A model generated the notes under the pieces. The model made no database searches. It saw only the letters and a list, made by a program, of their open reading frames with translations, and was not told where the DNA came from. The position numbers and the translations under genes were made by a program. Source: Bacteroidota bacterium (GTDB lineage: Bacteria; Bacteroidota; Ignavibacteria; Kapaibacteriales; UBA2268). From it: 59,305 bases of DNA. Each line of letters begins with the position of its first letter. Within the stretch, counting starts at the first letter, position 1. Location: the NCBI GenBank assembly GCA_004322215.1, contig SCSM01000004.1:1-59305 (forward strand), written 5' to 3'. Below, one piece after another: positions 27,401 to 36,612 of the stretch.

Positions 27401-27738
27401 TACACGGTACTCCTGGAGAGCAGAACTCGGTTTTCACAGGTGTTGAGGATAATTACACACTATCAGGTACTACTTTAAAAGTTTCACCAAATCCAGTAGA
27501 GGGTAATTGCGCAGTTGAAATCACATTAGAAAGTTCAGAGAAAATTTCCCTCGGAGTTTATGATATTAGCGGAAGATTGATTGCAAATTTAATTGACAAG
27601 CAAATAATCGAAGGCGGTCAACACAGATTTAATTTCAATGCTTCAGCTTTAGCTCAGCAATTGTTTTATCTGAAACTTGAAGGATATTATCCTAACCAGG
27701 GTGTAATCTGTGTTCCGGTTGTAAAAATCGGAAAATAG
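24415..27738 (+). CDS. T9SS-exported CotH-kinase / beta-helix / lamin-tail protein (1107 aa)
   Basis: A signal peptide (1-21, ending AHA) is followed by a CotH domain over about 25-365. This includes a RIHGQDTRAYPKKSIKVKF block (64-82), INGEYYGLYLMIEQ (132-145), YYHNYFMYND (240-249) and PWDMDKTLG (260-268); the last two match the nucleotide-binding region of characterised CotH kinases. Next come a fibronectin-III-like segment (375-470), a right-handed beta-helix rich in short N-I-I repeats (480-845), a lamin-tail domain (849-1003) and a T9SS sorting domain (1019-1107, VSPNPVEGN). An AAGGAG motif overlaps the end of the upstream CotH gene, so the two are one operon. Both products should be on the cell surface. 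Substrates are unknown. Confidence 0.87.
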   Translation: MRTYIFLAILIVIIGFGKAHAVEEYYLTCDPAKLQEIYDRYNEDIYIDATLTLKGRTWQDVQFRIHGQDTRAYPKKSIKVKFNGEPFLDSIVEFNFNAEYGDKSYMRQYLSARIMRESGMQCFNATFARLYINGEYYGLYLMIEQVGKRFLRDRGLNDEGNLYKASLQNLSCLSKWDNIELGWEKKTNEGQGTEDLAELIRKLDVEPDSTFYNLTHEIFDYNQMINFLALNIVISNTSTYYHNYFMYNDMYGTKKWYILPWDMDKTLGAWWPGEQYNYNSSRPDNPIYEKSFLIKQIFNDVQNRIDEICNTVFNSNHLYPIIDSLITDLKPSVIEDNKDKIADTTVWMGGIDMNKYFIGSRYTELNKQYPIIPRVFRVDPTEGTYTGDIKLVWHPCTFPEDVAIKYRVTYSTDVYLLDSAKTKWINEITDTTYTIPKSELKEGTYYWKISALANGKDVDGYDNFNKFTFKNGTVLPCQITQNTTLTKDGSPYSIDCNFEVTNNATLTIKNGVELYILNNSQVDIRGSLRVEGTQSEPVIIKSISDDTTSNLVRVFNGNGDSWLKFADVKDIYIYFLTGSGVLIEDSKFNYEKVVNRYTLHGSGCSSFNFRRSSLTGNGTPLPEGMIMTSVGNCNVEDSYFEKIIDPVEYMDVKSGSIKNNLIKNSVDDGIDLNGSNGIVISGNQIYNSVDKGISIGNENFGSAKNITIERNIIAGNSMGIGIKDSAEAIVVNCTFYDNNYGIKCYEKNTGFGGGVITIKNTIFANSRTKSIDVDAKSRATVTYSISNIDYLKSVGCLKADPQLIAPASKNFNLNSNSPCINAGDPTSPNDPDGTRADIGAIPFNNQKAVLVINEINYNSSLDFDCADWIEFYNPGSEDADISDWYFSDSDDSHKYLFPKGTTVIKDSFLVLCRDGSLFSSKFPNVKNYIGNFEFGLDAAGELVRLFNQSGEIIDSLTYDDKLPWPEEPDGNGPTLELIYYQLDNSLAQSWKASYTLHGTPGEQNSVFTGVEDNYTLSGTTLKVSPNPVEGNCAVEITLESSEKISLGVYDISGRLIANLIDKQIIEGGQHRFNFNASALAQQLFYLKLEGYYPNQGVICVPVVKIGK

Positions 27739-27808
27739 GAATCAGGAAATAGGAAATAGTTATTATTAAGAATTTTGAATTTTTAATAATTAATTAAAAT
27801 ATTTAACG

Positions 27809-27830
27809 GGGGCAGGAAATTTTCTGCCCC
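27809..27830. terminator. GC-rich hairpin after the CotH operon, probable terminator
   Basis: GGGGCAG (27809-27815) pairs exactly with CTGCCCC (27824-27830) around an eight-base loop, GAAATTTT, that can itself pair further. There is no long T run after it, so termination may be partial. It is the only strong structure in the 211 bases between the CotH operon and the ABC transporter. Confidence 0.45.
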
Positions 27831-27949
27831 TGCCTATTTCATATTACATTCAAGATAATAAATTTCAATTATCCATAATCTATTGTCAATTATTATTGCA
27901 ACCATTTTCGTTAATTTGCGTAAATGACATGGAATAATAACGGAGCTAT

Positions 27950-28864
27950 ATGGAAATATTAAGTGTAAACTCAATTGTAAAAAGGTTTGGTGATTTCGAA
28001 GCTGTCAGCAAAGTCTCGTTTTCAGTTGAGCAGGGTACTATATTTGGTTTGCTGGGACCTAACGGAGCAGGCAAAACGACAACAATCAGAATGATTACTA
28101 ATATACTCAAACCGGACGAGGGTGAAATCATAATGTTTGGTGAAAGAGTAAGTGCCAGCCATCAAAATAGAATTGGCTACCTACCTGAAGAAAGGGGTTT
28201 GTACAAAAAAATCAAAGTAATTGACCAGTTGATTTATTTCGGAATGTTGAAAGGAATGACTCGCTCAGAGGCACAAAGCGAAGCAAGAAAATGGCTGAAA
28301 AAATTAGATGCAGGAACATGGGAATCCAAAAAAATACAGGAACTGTCTAAAGGCATGCAGCAGAAGGTTCAATTCATCAGTACAATTTTGCATGAGCCGG
28401 ATGTGCTGATTCTCGATGAGCCGTTTTCCGGTTTTGACCCTATTAATACAGAAATAATAAAGAAGATTGTAATGGATTTAAAGGAAGAAGGTAAAACGAT
28501 AATTCTTTCGACACATATCATGGAACAGGTGGAACAGCTTTGCGACCATATCTGCCTGATTGACACCGGGAAGCCAGTGCTATCAGGTTTGGTAAGAGAA
28601 ATCAAACGGGCTTATGGAAGAGATACTATAATTATGGAATGGGATGGTGACGATTCCTTCCTGAATGATTTTCAGAATATCAAATTCATTAACCGTTCTA
28701 ATAATCGTGCTGAATTCAGAATCACAGACGGACTGAAGCCGATGCAGATTTTACAGAAGGCATCGCTGCAAAATAACATTTATAAATTTGAATTGGCTGA
28801 ACCGAGTTTAAACGAAATTTTTATTGACGTAGTAACAAAACAGGGAGTAAGTAATGAATCCTAG
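27950..28864 (+). CDS. ABC transporter ATPase, NatA-like exporter subunit
   Basis: A 304-residue cytoplasmic ATPase with Walker A GPNGAGKTT (36-44), signature LSKGMQQ (132-138), Walker B VLILDEP (152-158) and the H-loop THIMEQ. The signature is LSKGMQQ rather than LSGGQ, as is common in this export subfamily. The last 85 residues form the DUF4162-like tail of the NatA/YhaQ group. It overlaps the permease gene by 11 bases. The family includes sodium and drug exporters; the substrate here is not determined. Confidence 0.87.
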   Translation: MEILSVNSIVKRFGDFEAVSKVSFSVEQGTIFGLLGPNGAGKTTTIRMITNILKPDEGEIIMFGERVSASHQNRIGYLPEERGLYKKIKVIDQLIYFGMLKGMTRSEAQSEARKWLKKLDAGTWESKKIQELSKGMQQKVQFISTILHEPDVLILDEPFSGFDPINTEIIKKIVMDLKEEGKTIILSTHIMEQVEQLCDHICLIDTGKPVLSGLVREIKRAYGRDTIIMEWDGDDSFLNDFQNIKFINRSNNRAEFRITDGLKPMQILQKASLQNNIYKFELAEPSLNEIFIDVVTKQGVSNES

Positions 28865-30161
28865 AACATCAACGAATAAAATCAAAACGATAATCGCACA
28901 CGAATACATTACCAAGGTTAAGACAAAAGGATTTATTATTGCAACGCTGATAGGGCCGCTGCTTCTGCTGGCAGTTATATTCATTCCGATACTCGTAACG
29001 ATGCTTGGAGCAGACAGCACTGAAAGAAAAATAGCAATAGTGGATTATACCGATAAGCTCGGCAAGCAGATTGAATCCCAGGATACATCAAAATATTTCA
29101 TTTCCTATCAAACTGAAGAATCGCTAAGAAAAGAAGTTTTGAACGGTAAGCTCGACGGATACTTAGTAATTCCGAAGGATTTTCTGAAAAAAGGAGTGGC
29201 TGATGTTTATACAATGGGCGGTGGCGGCATCGGATTCATAAATAAAATCGAATCGAATGTTCGTGAAGTTGCCCGTAAAGAAAGATTGCGTGAGGCAGGA
29301 GTGGATTTGAGTGTGATCAAGCTCGTCGAAGAAGGTGTCGAAATCAATACACAGAAAATAACCAAGGAAGGAACTGAGAAAGATTATGCAGAAGCTTATG
29401 CAGTAGTAGGATATGTATTCGGTTTTATTATTTATACATTGATGCTTCTTTACGGAAGTTTCGTTTCGCGCGGTGTGATTGAGGAAAAGGCAAATCGCAT
29501 CATAGAGGTAATTGCATCGTCAGCACGACCATTTGAGATAATGATGGGGAAGGTAATCGGTATTGGTTGTGTGGGATTGACCCAGGTATTATTCTGGGTA
29601 ATTCTATCAGGAGTATTGCTATATATTGTTGCCCCGATGATGGGAGGAGTAGTAGGAGATGCTGCAAAAATGCAAAGCCAGATGATGCAACAGAATCCGA
29701 ATATGGTTATGCCTTCTTCGTTTGAAATACCTGCAATTTCTCCATGGATATTTGTTGCGTTTATATTTTATTTCCTTTCCGGATATTTTTTATATGCAAC
29801 TTTATTTGCTGCGGTTGGTTCGGCAGTTGACCAGGAGTCTGATGCACAGCAATTGCAATTCCCGATAATGCTGCCGATAATTATCCCGATTCTTTTGGTT
29901 GGCTATGTAATATCGAATCCTGAAAGCACCGTTTCAATTGTCTTATCCTTATTCCCATTGTTTGCCCCGATACTGATGATGGTGAGAGTGGCGGCGACAC
30001 CTGTGCCGCTATGGCAAATCATTGCATCAGTTGTTCTGATGCTCGGTTCATTCTATGTGGCAGTATGGCTTGCAGCAAGGATTTACAGAGTCGGAATACT
30101 GATGTACGGAAAAAAACCGAACCTAAGGGATTTGATTAAGTGGGTACGGCAAGCGGGATGA
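28854..30161 (+). CDS. ABC-2-type permease, NatB-like exporter subunit
   Basis: A 435-residue membrane protein. One span at about 27-50 is followed by a large extracytoplasmic domain (about 55-175), then five or more spans from residue 190 to the end; this is the ABC2_membrane_3/NatB layout. The block SRGVIEEKANRIIEVI before the second span (about residue 204) is a family hallmark. It forms a complete exporter with the ATPase gene it overlaps. No substrate-specific feature is evident. Confidence 0.83.
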   Translation: MNPRTSTNKIKTIIAHEYITKVKTKGFIIATLIGPLLLLAVIFIPILVTMLGADSTERKIAIVDYTDKLGKQIESQDTSKYFISYQTEESLRKEVLNGKLDGYLVIPKDFLKKGVADVYTMGGGGIGFINKIESNVREVARKERLREAGVDLSVIKLVEEGVEINTQKITKEGTEKDYAEAYAVVGYVFGFIIYTLMLLYGSFVSRGVIEEKANRIIEVIASSARPFEIMMGKVIGIGCVGLTQVLFWVILSGVLLYIVAPMMGGVVGDAAKMQSQMMQQNPNMVMPSSFEIPAISPWIFVAFIFYFLSGYFLYATLFAAVGSAVDQESDAQQLQFPIMLPIIIPILLVGYVISNPESTVSIVLSLFPLFAPILMMVRVAATPVPLWQIIASVVLMLGSFYVAVWLAARIYRVGILMYGKKPNLRDLIKWVRQAG

Positions 30162-30285
30162 AATAATTATTATTATTCACAATTAATATTTATTCGCGAT
30201 GAGAAAACAAAGGTTGCAGGAATTGATTTGATAACGATAGTTAAATCCCTGCTTGAAAGAATTGTTATATAGATTTTACACCTAC

Positions 30286-30301
30286 TCCCGATGGATCGGG
30301 A
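30286..30301. repeat. Palindrome TCCCGAT-GG-ATCGGGA
   Basis: Seven-base arms are separated by only two bases, so it is more a palindrome than a hairpin. It could be an end of a degraded mobile element or a protein site. Confidence 0.5.
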
Positions 30302-30322
30302 TTTCCGTTGCACTACAACCTG

Positions 30323-30340
30323 CCCTTCATCAAAGAAGGG
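30323..30340. repeat. Inverted repeat CCCTTC...GAAGGG
   Basis: Six-base arms with a six-base loop lie inside the palindrome-rich patch. There is no T run, so a terminator role for the permease gene ending at 30161 is weak. Confidence 0.4.
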
Positions 30341-30435
30341 AGTATAGGATTTAAGAATAAAGATTAACGATTTATGATTTGAGACGACCCTTCGACTACG
30401 CTGTTAATGACACATTAGATTTTATTTTATTATGC

Positions 30436-30561
30436 ATAGCCACGACTTTTAAGTCGTGGAATTGTAATTTATCACATTAAAGGATTTATCCACTTAAAAT
30501 AAATGACTAAAGTCATAAGATTGGCTTTGAAACCAACCCACTATCTAAAGATAGTGGCTAT
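30436..30561. repeat. REPIN/MITE-like element, 126 bp, with inverted ends
   Basis: The stretch starts with ATAGCCAC (30436-30443) and ends with its exact complement GTGGCTAT (30554-30561). Inside are three clean palindromes: CCACGACTT/AAGTCGTGG (30440-30459), ATGACT/AGTCAT (30503-30516) and CCACTATCT/AGATAGTGG (30538-30557), plus an imperfect TTGGCTTTGAAACCAA (30521-30536). There is no gene within. This architecture is typical of non-autonomous elements mobilised by a Y1 (RAYT) transposase encoded elsewhere. Only one copy is in the window. Confidence 0.55.
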
Positions 30562-30651
30562 TCAAAATAATAAAGAACGTGCTTAATTTGTCATATTTGT
30601 GTTTTACCATAGCATCGGCGGTTGTCATTGACTCAGTATAACATTTTTAAT

Positions 30652-31851
30652 TTAAATTACGCCGACTTCTTTCATGCTCTTTTTAATGCGTTCGAAAGTG
30701 CGTTCTATGTCGTGGTCAATGCCGACGGAGAAACGCACCAAGCCGGGGGATAAGCCGATTCGCTCCTGCTCCTCTTTTGGTATTTCGGAAGAGGTGCTGG
30801 TTCCCGGCGAACTGAACAGAGTTTTGTAAAATCCGAGAGAGACAGCAAAGTAGCCGACAAGCTCTTCCTGCATTTTAACCATCAGATTGTTTGCTATTTC
30901 TTCGTCCTTCACGTCAATCGTTAGCATGCCGCCGAATCCGTAATCGGAATTGAGCAGTGACTTGATTAATTCGTGCTGGGGATGAGAAGGCAAGCCGGGA
31001 TAGAAAACCCTGATGCCGAGATTTGTAAAATTTTCAGCGAGGTATAATGCATTTTTGCTATGCTGTACCATACGCACGTGAAGTGTTCTCATGTTCTTGA
31101 AAATACTCGCAGCTCTCATCGGGTCCATCACAGGACCAAGTAGCATACAGGCACCCGAACCGACATCTCTCATGGAGGAGATGAAGTCTCGTGTGCTGCA
31201 GATAGAACCGGCAATGCAATCGCTGGAGCCGTTAACAAATTTTGTAAGGGAATAGACAACGACATCAGCACCGAGTTTTATTGGCGAAAGCATCAAGGGA
31301 CTGAATGTGTTGTCAACTACAATTTTTAAATTATATTGATTAGCTAATTTACTTAATGTAGGAATATCGGCAACCTCGAGCAGGGGATTGCTTATTGATT
31401 CGAAATAAATCACTTTTGTTTTCGAATTGATTTTAGCCATGACTTCGGCAAGATTGGTAATGTCAACAAAGTGAGTGGTGATGCCGAGTTTAGGCAGAAA
31501 ATTTTTAAGAAGTGCATAAGTACCACCATAAATAGTTCGGCTGGAAATAATCTCATCACCGGAATTGCAGAGCTGGAGCAATACACAACTGATGGCAGAC
31601 ATTCCCGAAGCAGTGATTTGAGCACATTCGCTTGCTTCCATCAGAGCCATGACACGTGCAAGGTATTCGTCAGTCGGATTGATGTGACGCGAATACAAAT
31701 AACAACCCTCTGCCCTACCCTGGAATACTTCTTTCATTCTTTCGGCAGAGAGGAAGGTAAAAGTTGATGAATCTTCGATGGAGGGATTCACACCCCCGAA
31801 TTCTCCAAATACAAGATAGTCCTGAATTCTGTCGGCAGGATTTTCGTTCAT
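30652..31851 (-). CDS. Cys/Met-metabolism PLP-dependent lyase (cystathionine gamma-synthase / methionine gamma-lyase family)
   Basis: A 399-residue cytosolic enzyme of the trans-sulfuration family. PLP features, numbered from the chosen start: Lys204 in SLTKF forms the Schiff base, Tyr53 and Arg55 (YSRHINPT) bind phosphate across the dimer, ASGMSAI at about 81-87 is the glycine-loop equivalent, and Asp180 in VDNTF holds the pyridine nitrogen. Where classic methionine gamma-lyases have a reactive Cys in the YGCT-type loop, this protein has YGGTY, so that specific function is less likely. A TTG at 31896 lacks a ribosome binding site; the ATG at 31851 has GGGAG eight bases before it. Exact reaction not assigned. 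Confidence 0.85.
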   Translation of the reverse strand: MNENPADRIQDYLVFGEFGGVNPSIEDSSTFTFLSAERMKEVFQGRAEGCYLYSRHINPTDEYLARVMALMEASECAQITASGMSAISCVLLQLCNSGDEIISSRTIYGGTYALLKNFLPKLGITTHFVDITNLAEVMAKINSKTKVIYFESISNPLLEVADIPTLSKLANQYNLKIVVDNTFSPLMLSPIKLGADVVVYSLTKFVNGSSDCIAGSICSTRDFISSMRDVGSGACMLLGPVMDPMRAASIFKNMRTLHVRMVQHSKNALYLAENFTNLGIRVFYPGLPSHPQHELIKSLLNSDYGFGGMLTIDVKDEEIANNLMVKMQEELVGYFAVSLGFYKTLFSSPGTSTSSEIPKEEQERIGLSPGLVRFSVGIDHDIERTFERIKKSMKEVGVI

Positions 31852-31859
31852 TTTAAAAT

Positions 31860-31864
31860 CTCCC
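31860..31864 (-). promoter_or_regulatory. Ribosome binding site that fixes the PLP-enzyme start
   Basis: On the minus strand this is GGGAG, eight bases before the ATG at 31851. It falls inside the reading frame that would begin at the upstream TTG at 31896, and so favours the shorter protein. Confidence 0.6.
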
Positions 31865-32051
31865 GGGGACAATACCCCATTTAAATTCTTATTCAATTAA
31901 ATAATAAAGTAATAATGACAAAATTGCTAAAAAACAAATTCACAAGCAATTATAAAATATTTTGCTCAATAATATGTTTATGAGTTATTTTTGCCAATTA
32001 ATATTAAAATCTAATCAATAAATTTATTTTATATTCTTAAGGATAGGGATT

Positions 32052-33239
32052 ATGGAATTAAAAGCAATACAGGAAGCATTGAAGGAAGCCGGATTCGACG
32101 GATGGCTGTTTTACGATTTTCACAACAGGGATGGAATAGCCGCAAGGATACTGAATATGGATACAAACCGGTTTGCTTCGCGCCGCTGGTTTTATTATAT
32201 ACCCTCAAAGGGAGAGCCACAAAAGCTTGTTCATAAAATAGAGCCGTGGAGATGCGACCATCTTCCGGGTAAAAAGAATGTATATCTACCCTGGCCAGAA
32301 CAGCATAAAATGCTGAAGGACATACTCGGTTCGTCTAAGAAGGTTGCAATGCAATATTCACCAAATAATGCCATTCCTTATGTTTCGATTGTTGACGGGG
32401 GAACGATTGAATTAATCAGGAGCTTTGGAATTGAGGTCGTATCGAGTGCAGACCTTGTGAGCCAGTTCGAATCACATCTATCTATGGAAGACTGGCACAG
32501 TCACGTGGAAGCGGGAAAAATCATGCAGATGGTAAAAGATGAAGCATTCAAAGAAATTGCGAGGAGAATCAAAGCAGGGAATAATCCGACCGAATATGAA
32601 ATACAGCAGTATATGCAGAATACAATGAAGGAAAACGGGATGAAGTGGGACGACGGTCCGATTGTTGCAATTAACGAACATGCCGCAGACCCGCATTTCG
32701 AGCCAACTCCGGAGAACAGCCATACAATGAATGAAGGTGACCTTGTACTTCTCGATTTGTGGGCAAAGTTAGATAAATCCGGAAGCATTTATTATGATAT
32801 TACGTGGATGGGATATATAGGAACCGAAGTTCCTGCCGAATTGGAAGGAATATTCCAGATTGACAGGAAAGCAAGGGATACCGCATTACAATTGGTAAAA
32901 GACAGTTTTGCTGCCGGAAAAGAATTGTATGGCTGGGAAGTTGACGATGCCTGCCGTAAAGTGATTATCGATGCGGGATACGGAGAATACTTCACACACA
33001 GGACAGGACATAATATCGGTGAGGAAGTTCATGGTAACGGAGTGAATATTGATAATCTCGAAACAAAGGATGAGAGGAAAATAATTCCCGGCACATGTTT
33101 TTCGATTGAACCCGGAATTTACATCGAGCATAAGAGTATCGGCTTCCGCACAGAGATTGATGCATTCGTAACTGATGAGGGGAAGGTTAAAGTTGCGGGA
33201 GCAATCCAGGAGACAATAGTGCCTATAATGGGATTGTAA
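32052..33239 (+). CDS. M24-family metallopeptidase (Xaa-Pro aminopeptidase-like)
   Basis: A 395-residue enzyme with the pita-bread fold. All five metal ligands are present in order: Asp235 (VLLDLW), Asp249 (YYDITW), His320 (RTGHNIG), Glu353 (SIEPGIY) and Glu368 (RTEID). The N-terminal 150 residues form the creatinase-like domain. There is no signal peptide, so it acts in the cytoplasm, probably removing N-terminal residues before proline. The residues around the active site (HGNGVNIDNLET) differ somewhat from well-known PepP/PepQ, so the substrate class is a guess. It is flanked by large gaps and probably monocistronic. Confidence 0.85.
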   Translation: MELKAIQEALKEAGFDGWLFYDFHNRDGIAARILNMDTNRFASRRWFYYIPSKGEPQKLVHKIEPWRCDHLPGKKNVYLPWPEQHKMLKDILGSSKKVAMQYSPNNAIPYVSIVDGGTIELIRSFGIEVVSSADLVSQFESHLSMEDWHSHVEAGKIMQMVKDEAFKEIARRIKAGNNPTEYEIQQYMQNTMKENGMKWDDGPIVAINEHAADPHFEPTPENSHTMNEGDLVLLDLWAKLDKSGSIYYDITWMGYIGTEVPAELEGIFQIDRKARDTALQLVKDSFAAGKELYGWEVDDACRKVIIDAGYGEYFTHRTGHNIGEEVHGNGVNIDNLETKDERKIIPGTCFSIEPGIYIEHKSIGFRTEIDAFVTDEGKVKVAGAIQETIVPIMGL

Positions 33240-33268
33240 TAATAAAATCAGAATTAGGATATTAATGC

Positions 33269-33283
33269 TTCAACAATGTTGAA
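33269..33283 (+). terminator. Weak possible terminator after the M24 peptidase gene
   Basis: TTCAAC (33269-33274) pairs with GTTGAA (33278-33283) around three bases, followed by a TTATTTTATT stretch. The AT-rich six-pair stem is weak. Confidence 0.3.
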
Positions 33284-33380
33284 TTATTTTATTATTTGAT
33301 TTCCGGTATTTCATGGATTTCGTAAAAGATTATTATATTTAAAAATATAAATTTGTTTTAATATAAAATCTGAGTTTATA

Positions 33381-34892
33381 ATGAGAAAAATTCACCTCGT
33401 TATTTATTTTATTATTCTGAATTGTTTAATAGAAATATGTTTATCAGCACAAAATAATTTCAGAGAATTTGAAATTTCACCAAGAGTCGGAAATGAGATA
33501 AGTTCAGATGAGAAGATATATTTCAACCTGTTTCCGAAAATAAAAAATTTTAAGAGTGCAAAGTCATTTATTAATGACAGTGAAGAAAAATACTTTGAAA
33601 TCAAGTATGATTCTTCAAATATTACAAAGACAATCAAATATTTCATCAATGATGATGATTCTAAAAATTTGAAGAAATCAATAGAAGAATACGAGAAAAT
33701 TTATAAGGGATACGAATTAAATGATAAAACCGGAATTGTATGGGATAGTATAATTCATAAATTAATAATGCCTGTATTCAGATATAATAGTGAGAATAAG
33801 GATACTTTTATTTTCAGGACAATAAAAGGTGAAAAAGTAAAAGGTACAATTTTAGTAGCTGACAGTATATACTTAGTTTTAGCACCGGAAAAATATCTGT
33901 ATGATTGGAACACAGCAAAGAATATTTGTATATTCTATCATTATTCTGAAATTGAAGAATTAATTGAGCCAATTGGAATAAAATTAATCGGGAATAAGGA
34001 ATTGTTTCAAAAAAATCTTCTATTCTTTATTGAAAAATCATCATTTTTGAAGATGATTGGAAATGAGATAATACCGTTAGCGCCTGAAATCGAAACATTA
34101 GTTATAAATTCACAAAATATTTATAAGAATTACATTGATTCAACTTTACCAAAAATGACGAATATGAGAACTAATATGCAATATGATTCTCATATAAAAT
34201 TGGGGTATTCTTATCCTTTTAACATTAATGAAAAAACATTATTTTCTCTTAAATATGATAAAATCTATTGGGTAGACAGAGGAATTTTTGGCGGTTATTG
34301 GGCAGGCAAAATTGATGCAATAAGTGAAATTAATTGTAACATGATAGATAATTGGAATCCCTTAATTTCATTTGATTATAAAATTTTTCAGGATTTTAAT
34401 ATAGGATTAATTTATAAGACTTACAAGAGTGTATATCATCCCGAACAAAAAATAATTGAAAATAAAATTCTGGAAGTAAATACTGATGGTAATATTTATT
34501 CAATTTATACATCGTATATACAAAAACATCATGATTTATTATCGTATAAATTTATTGATAAATTTGAATTGAATTATTTAATCGGATTTTTATTAATAAA
34601 ATCAGATAATAATTTAAAAATCAATTACAATGGCTATTATAAATTTGAAAACAGGGATGAGCCGATAAAATTTAAAAATACAGCCATAGGTGCCTTGGTA
34701 TCACTGAATACATATTATTATTTTACAGAATATTTTACATTAAATTCTGAATTATATGCTTATTTGCTGACAAACGAGAAACTATATTACTGGGAATATG
34801 AATTTTCTTCAACAGATAAAATTTTTATGAATGAGACCGATATTTATTATGCAGATTTTGGAATCAATATAAGTTTGGGAGTTCATTTTTAA
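33381..34892 (+). CDS. Secreted or outer-membrane protein of unknown function, 503 aa
   Basis: Residues 1-23 form a signal peptide ending LSAQ. Residues 24-280 are Lys/Glu/Asn-rich with no recognised domain; a short segment (FIFRTIKGEKVKGTILVADS) resembles a small beta-barrel fold but is not diagnostic. The C-terminal 230 residues have alternating aromatic strands and end in NISLGVHF, a terminal Phe pattern like that of outer-membrane beta-barrels. The base composition is more AT-rich than in neighbouring housekeeping genes, as expected for rapidly evolving surface proteins. No operon partner is evident. Confidence 0.5.
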   Translation: MRKIHLVIYFIILNCLIEICLSAQNNFREFEISPRVGNEISSDEKIYFNLFPKIKNFKSAKSFINDSEEKYFEIKYDSSNITKTIKYFINDDDSKNLKKSIEEYEKIYKGYELNDKTGIVWDSIIHKLIMPVFRYNSENKDTFIFRTIKGEKVKGTILVADSIYLVLAPEKYLYDWNTAKNICIFYHYSEIEELIEPIGIKLIGNKELFQKNLLFFIEKSSFLKMIGNEIIPLAPEIETLVINSQNIYKNYIDSTLPKMTNMRTNMQYDSHIKLGYSYPFNINEKTLFSLKYDKIYWVDRGIFGGYWAGKIDAISEINCNMIDNWNPLISFDYKIFQDFNIGLIYKTYKSVYHPEQKIIENKILEVNTDGNIYSIYTSYIQKHHDLLSYKFIDKFELNYLIGFLLIKSDNNLKINYNGYYKFENRDEPIKFKNTAIGALVSLNTYYYFTEYFTLNSELYAYLLTNEKLYYWEYEFSSTDKIFMNETDIYYADFGINISLGVHF

Positions 34893-35109
34893 TTTTCAAG
34901 AGTTACCTTTCCTACCGCCTTAAATTATTATATGTTAGATAGCCAGTGAAATAAAAATTAAGAGTAGATTAATTAGCTATTTATTGTAATCAATTTGTTA
35001 GACTTGACAACTTTAGGTAATTTTAAAATTCTTATAATTACAGGTTTCTGAATTATATATCTTATTGAAAACCGTGATTTGAGATAATGAAATTAATTGA
35101 ATTTAATGA

Positions 35110-36507
<1,398 letters not shown>

Positions 36508-36612
36508 TATTTAAATAATATCAATTAATGCAAGTTATCTGATTGAGAAAATTTTCAATTTAAAATTTAAAAACAGAGAATTAATAAATTTATAGTCAAT
36601 TTCAATTAAAAT

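Larger units (their letters stand above)
30162..30651. other. Palindrome-rich intergenic region
   Basis: These 490 bases lie between two convergent genes and hold no coding frame of note. They carry at least six inverted repeats, described separately where they are clean. A GACCCTTCGACTACGCT stretch near 30384-30400 resembles the first half of a repeat that I associate with intergenic DNA of Bacteroidetes-type genomes, here without its second arm. Confidence 0.55.

Noticed and set aside
30162-30651. CRISPR array or insertion sequence in the palindrome-rich gap
   Set aside because: There are no regularly spaced direct repeats, no transposase frame and no target-site duplication; only inverted repeats are present.
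30652-31851. Methionine gamma-lyase as a specific name for the PLP enzyme
   Set aside because: The loop that carries the reactive Cys in that enzyme reads YGGTY here, so only the broader Cys/Met-metabolism family is supported.
35004-35038. TTGACA and TATAAT upstream of the tyrosine phenol-lyase gene
   Set aside because: The spacing is 23 bases instead of about 17, and FCB-group bacteria use a different consensus, so it is treated as chance in AT-rich DNA.
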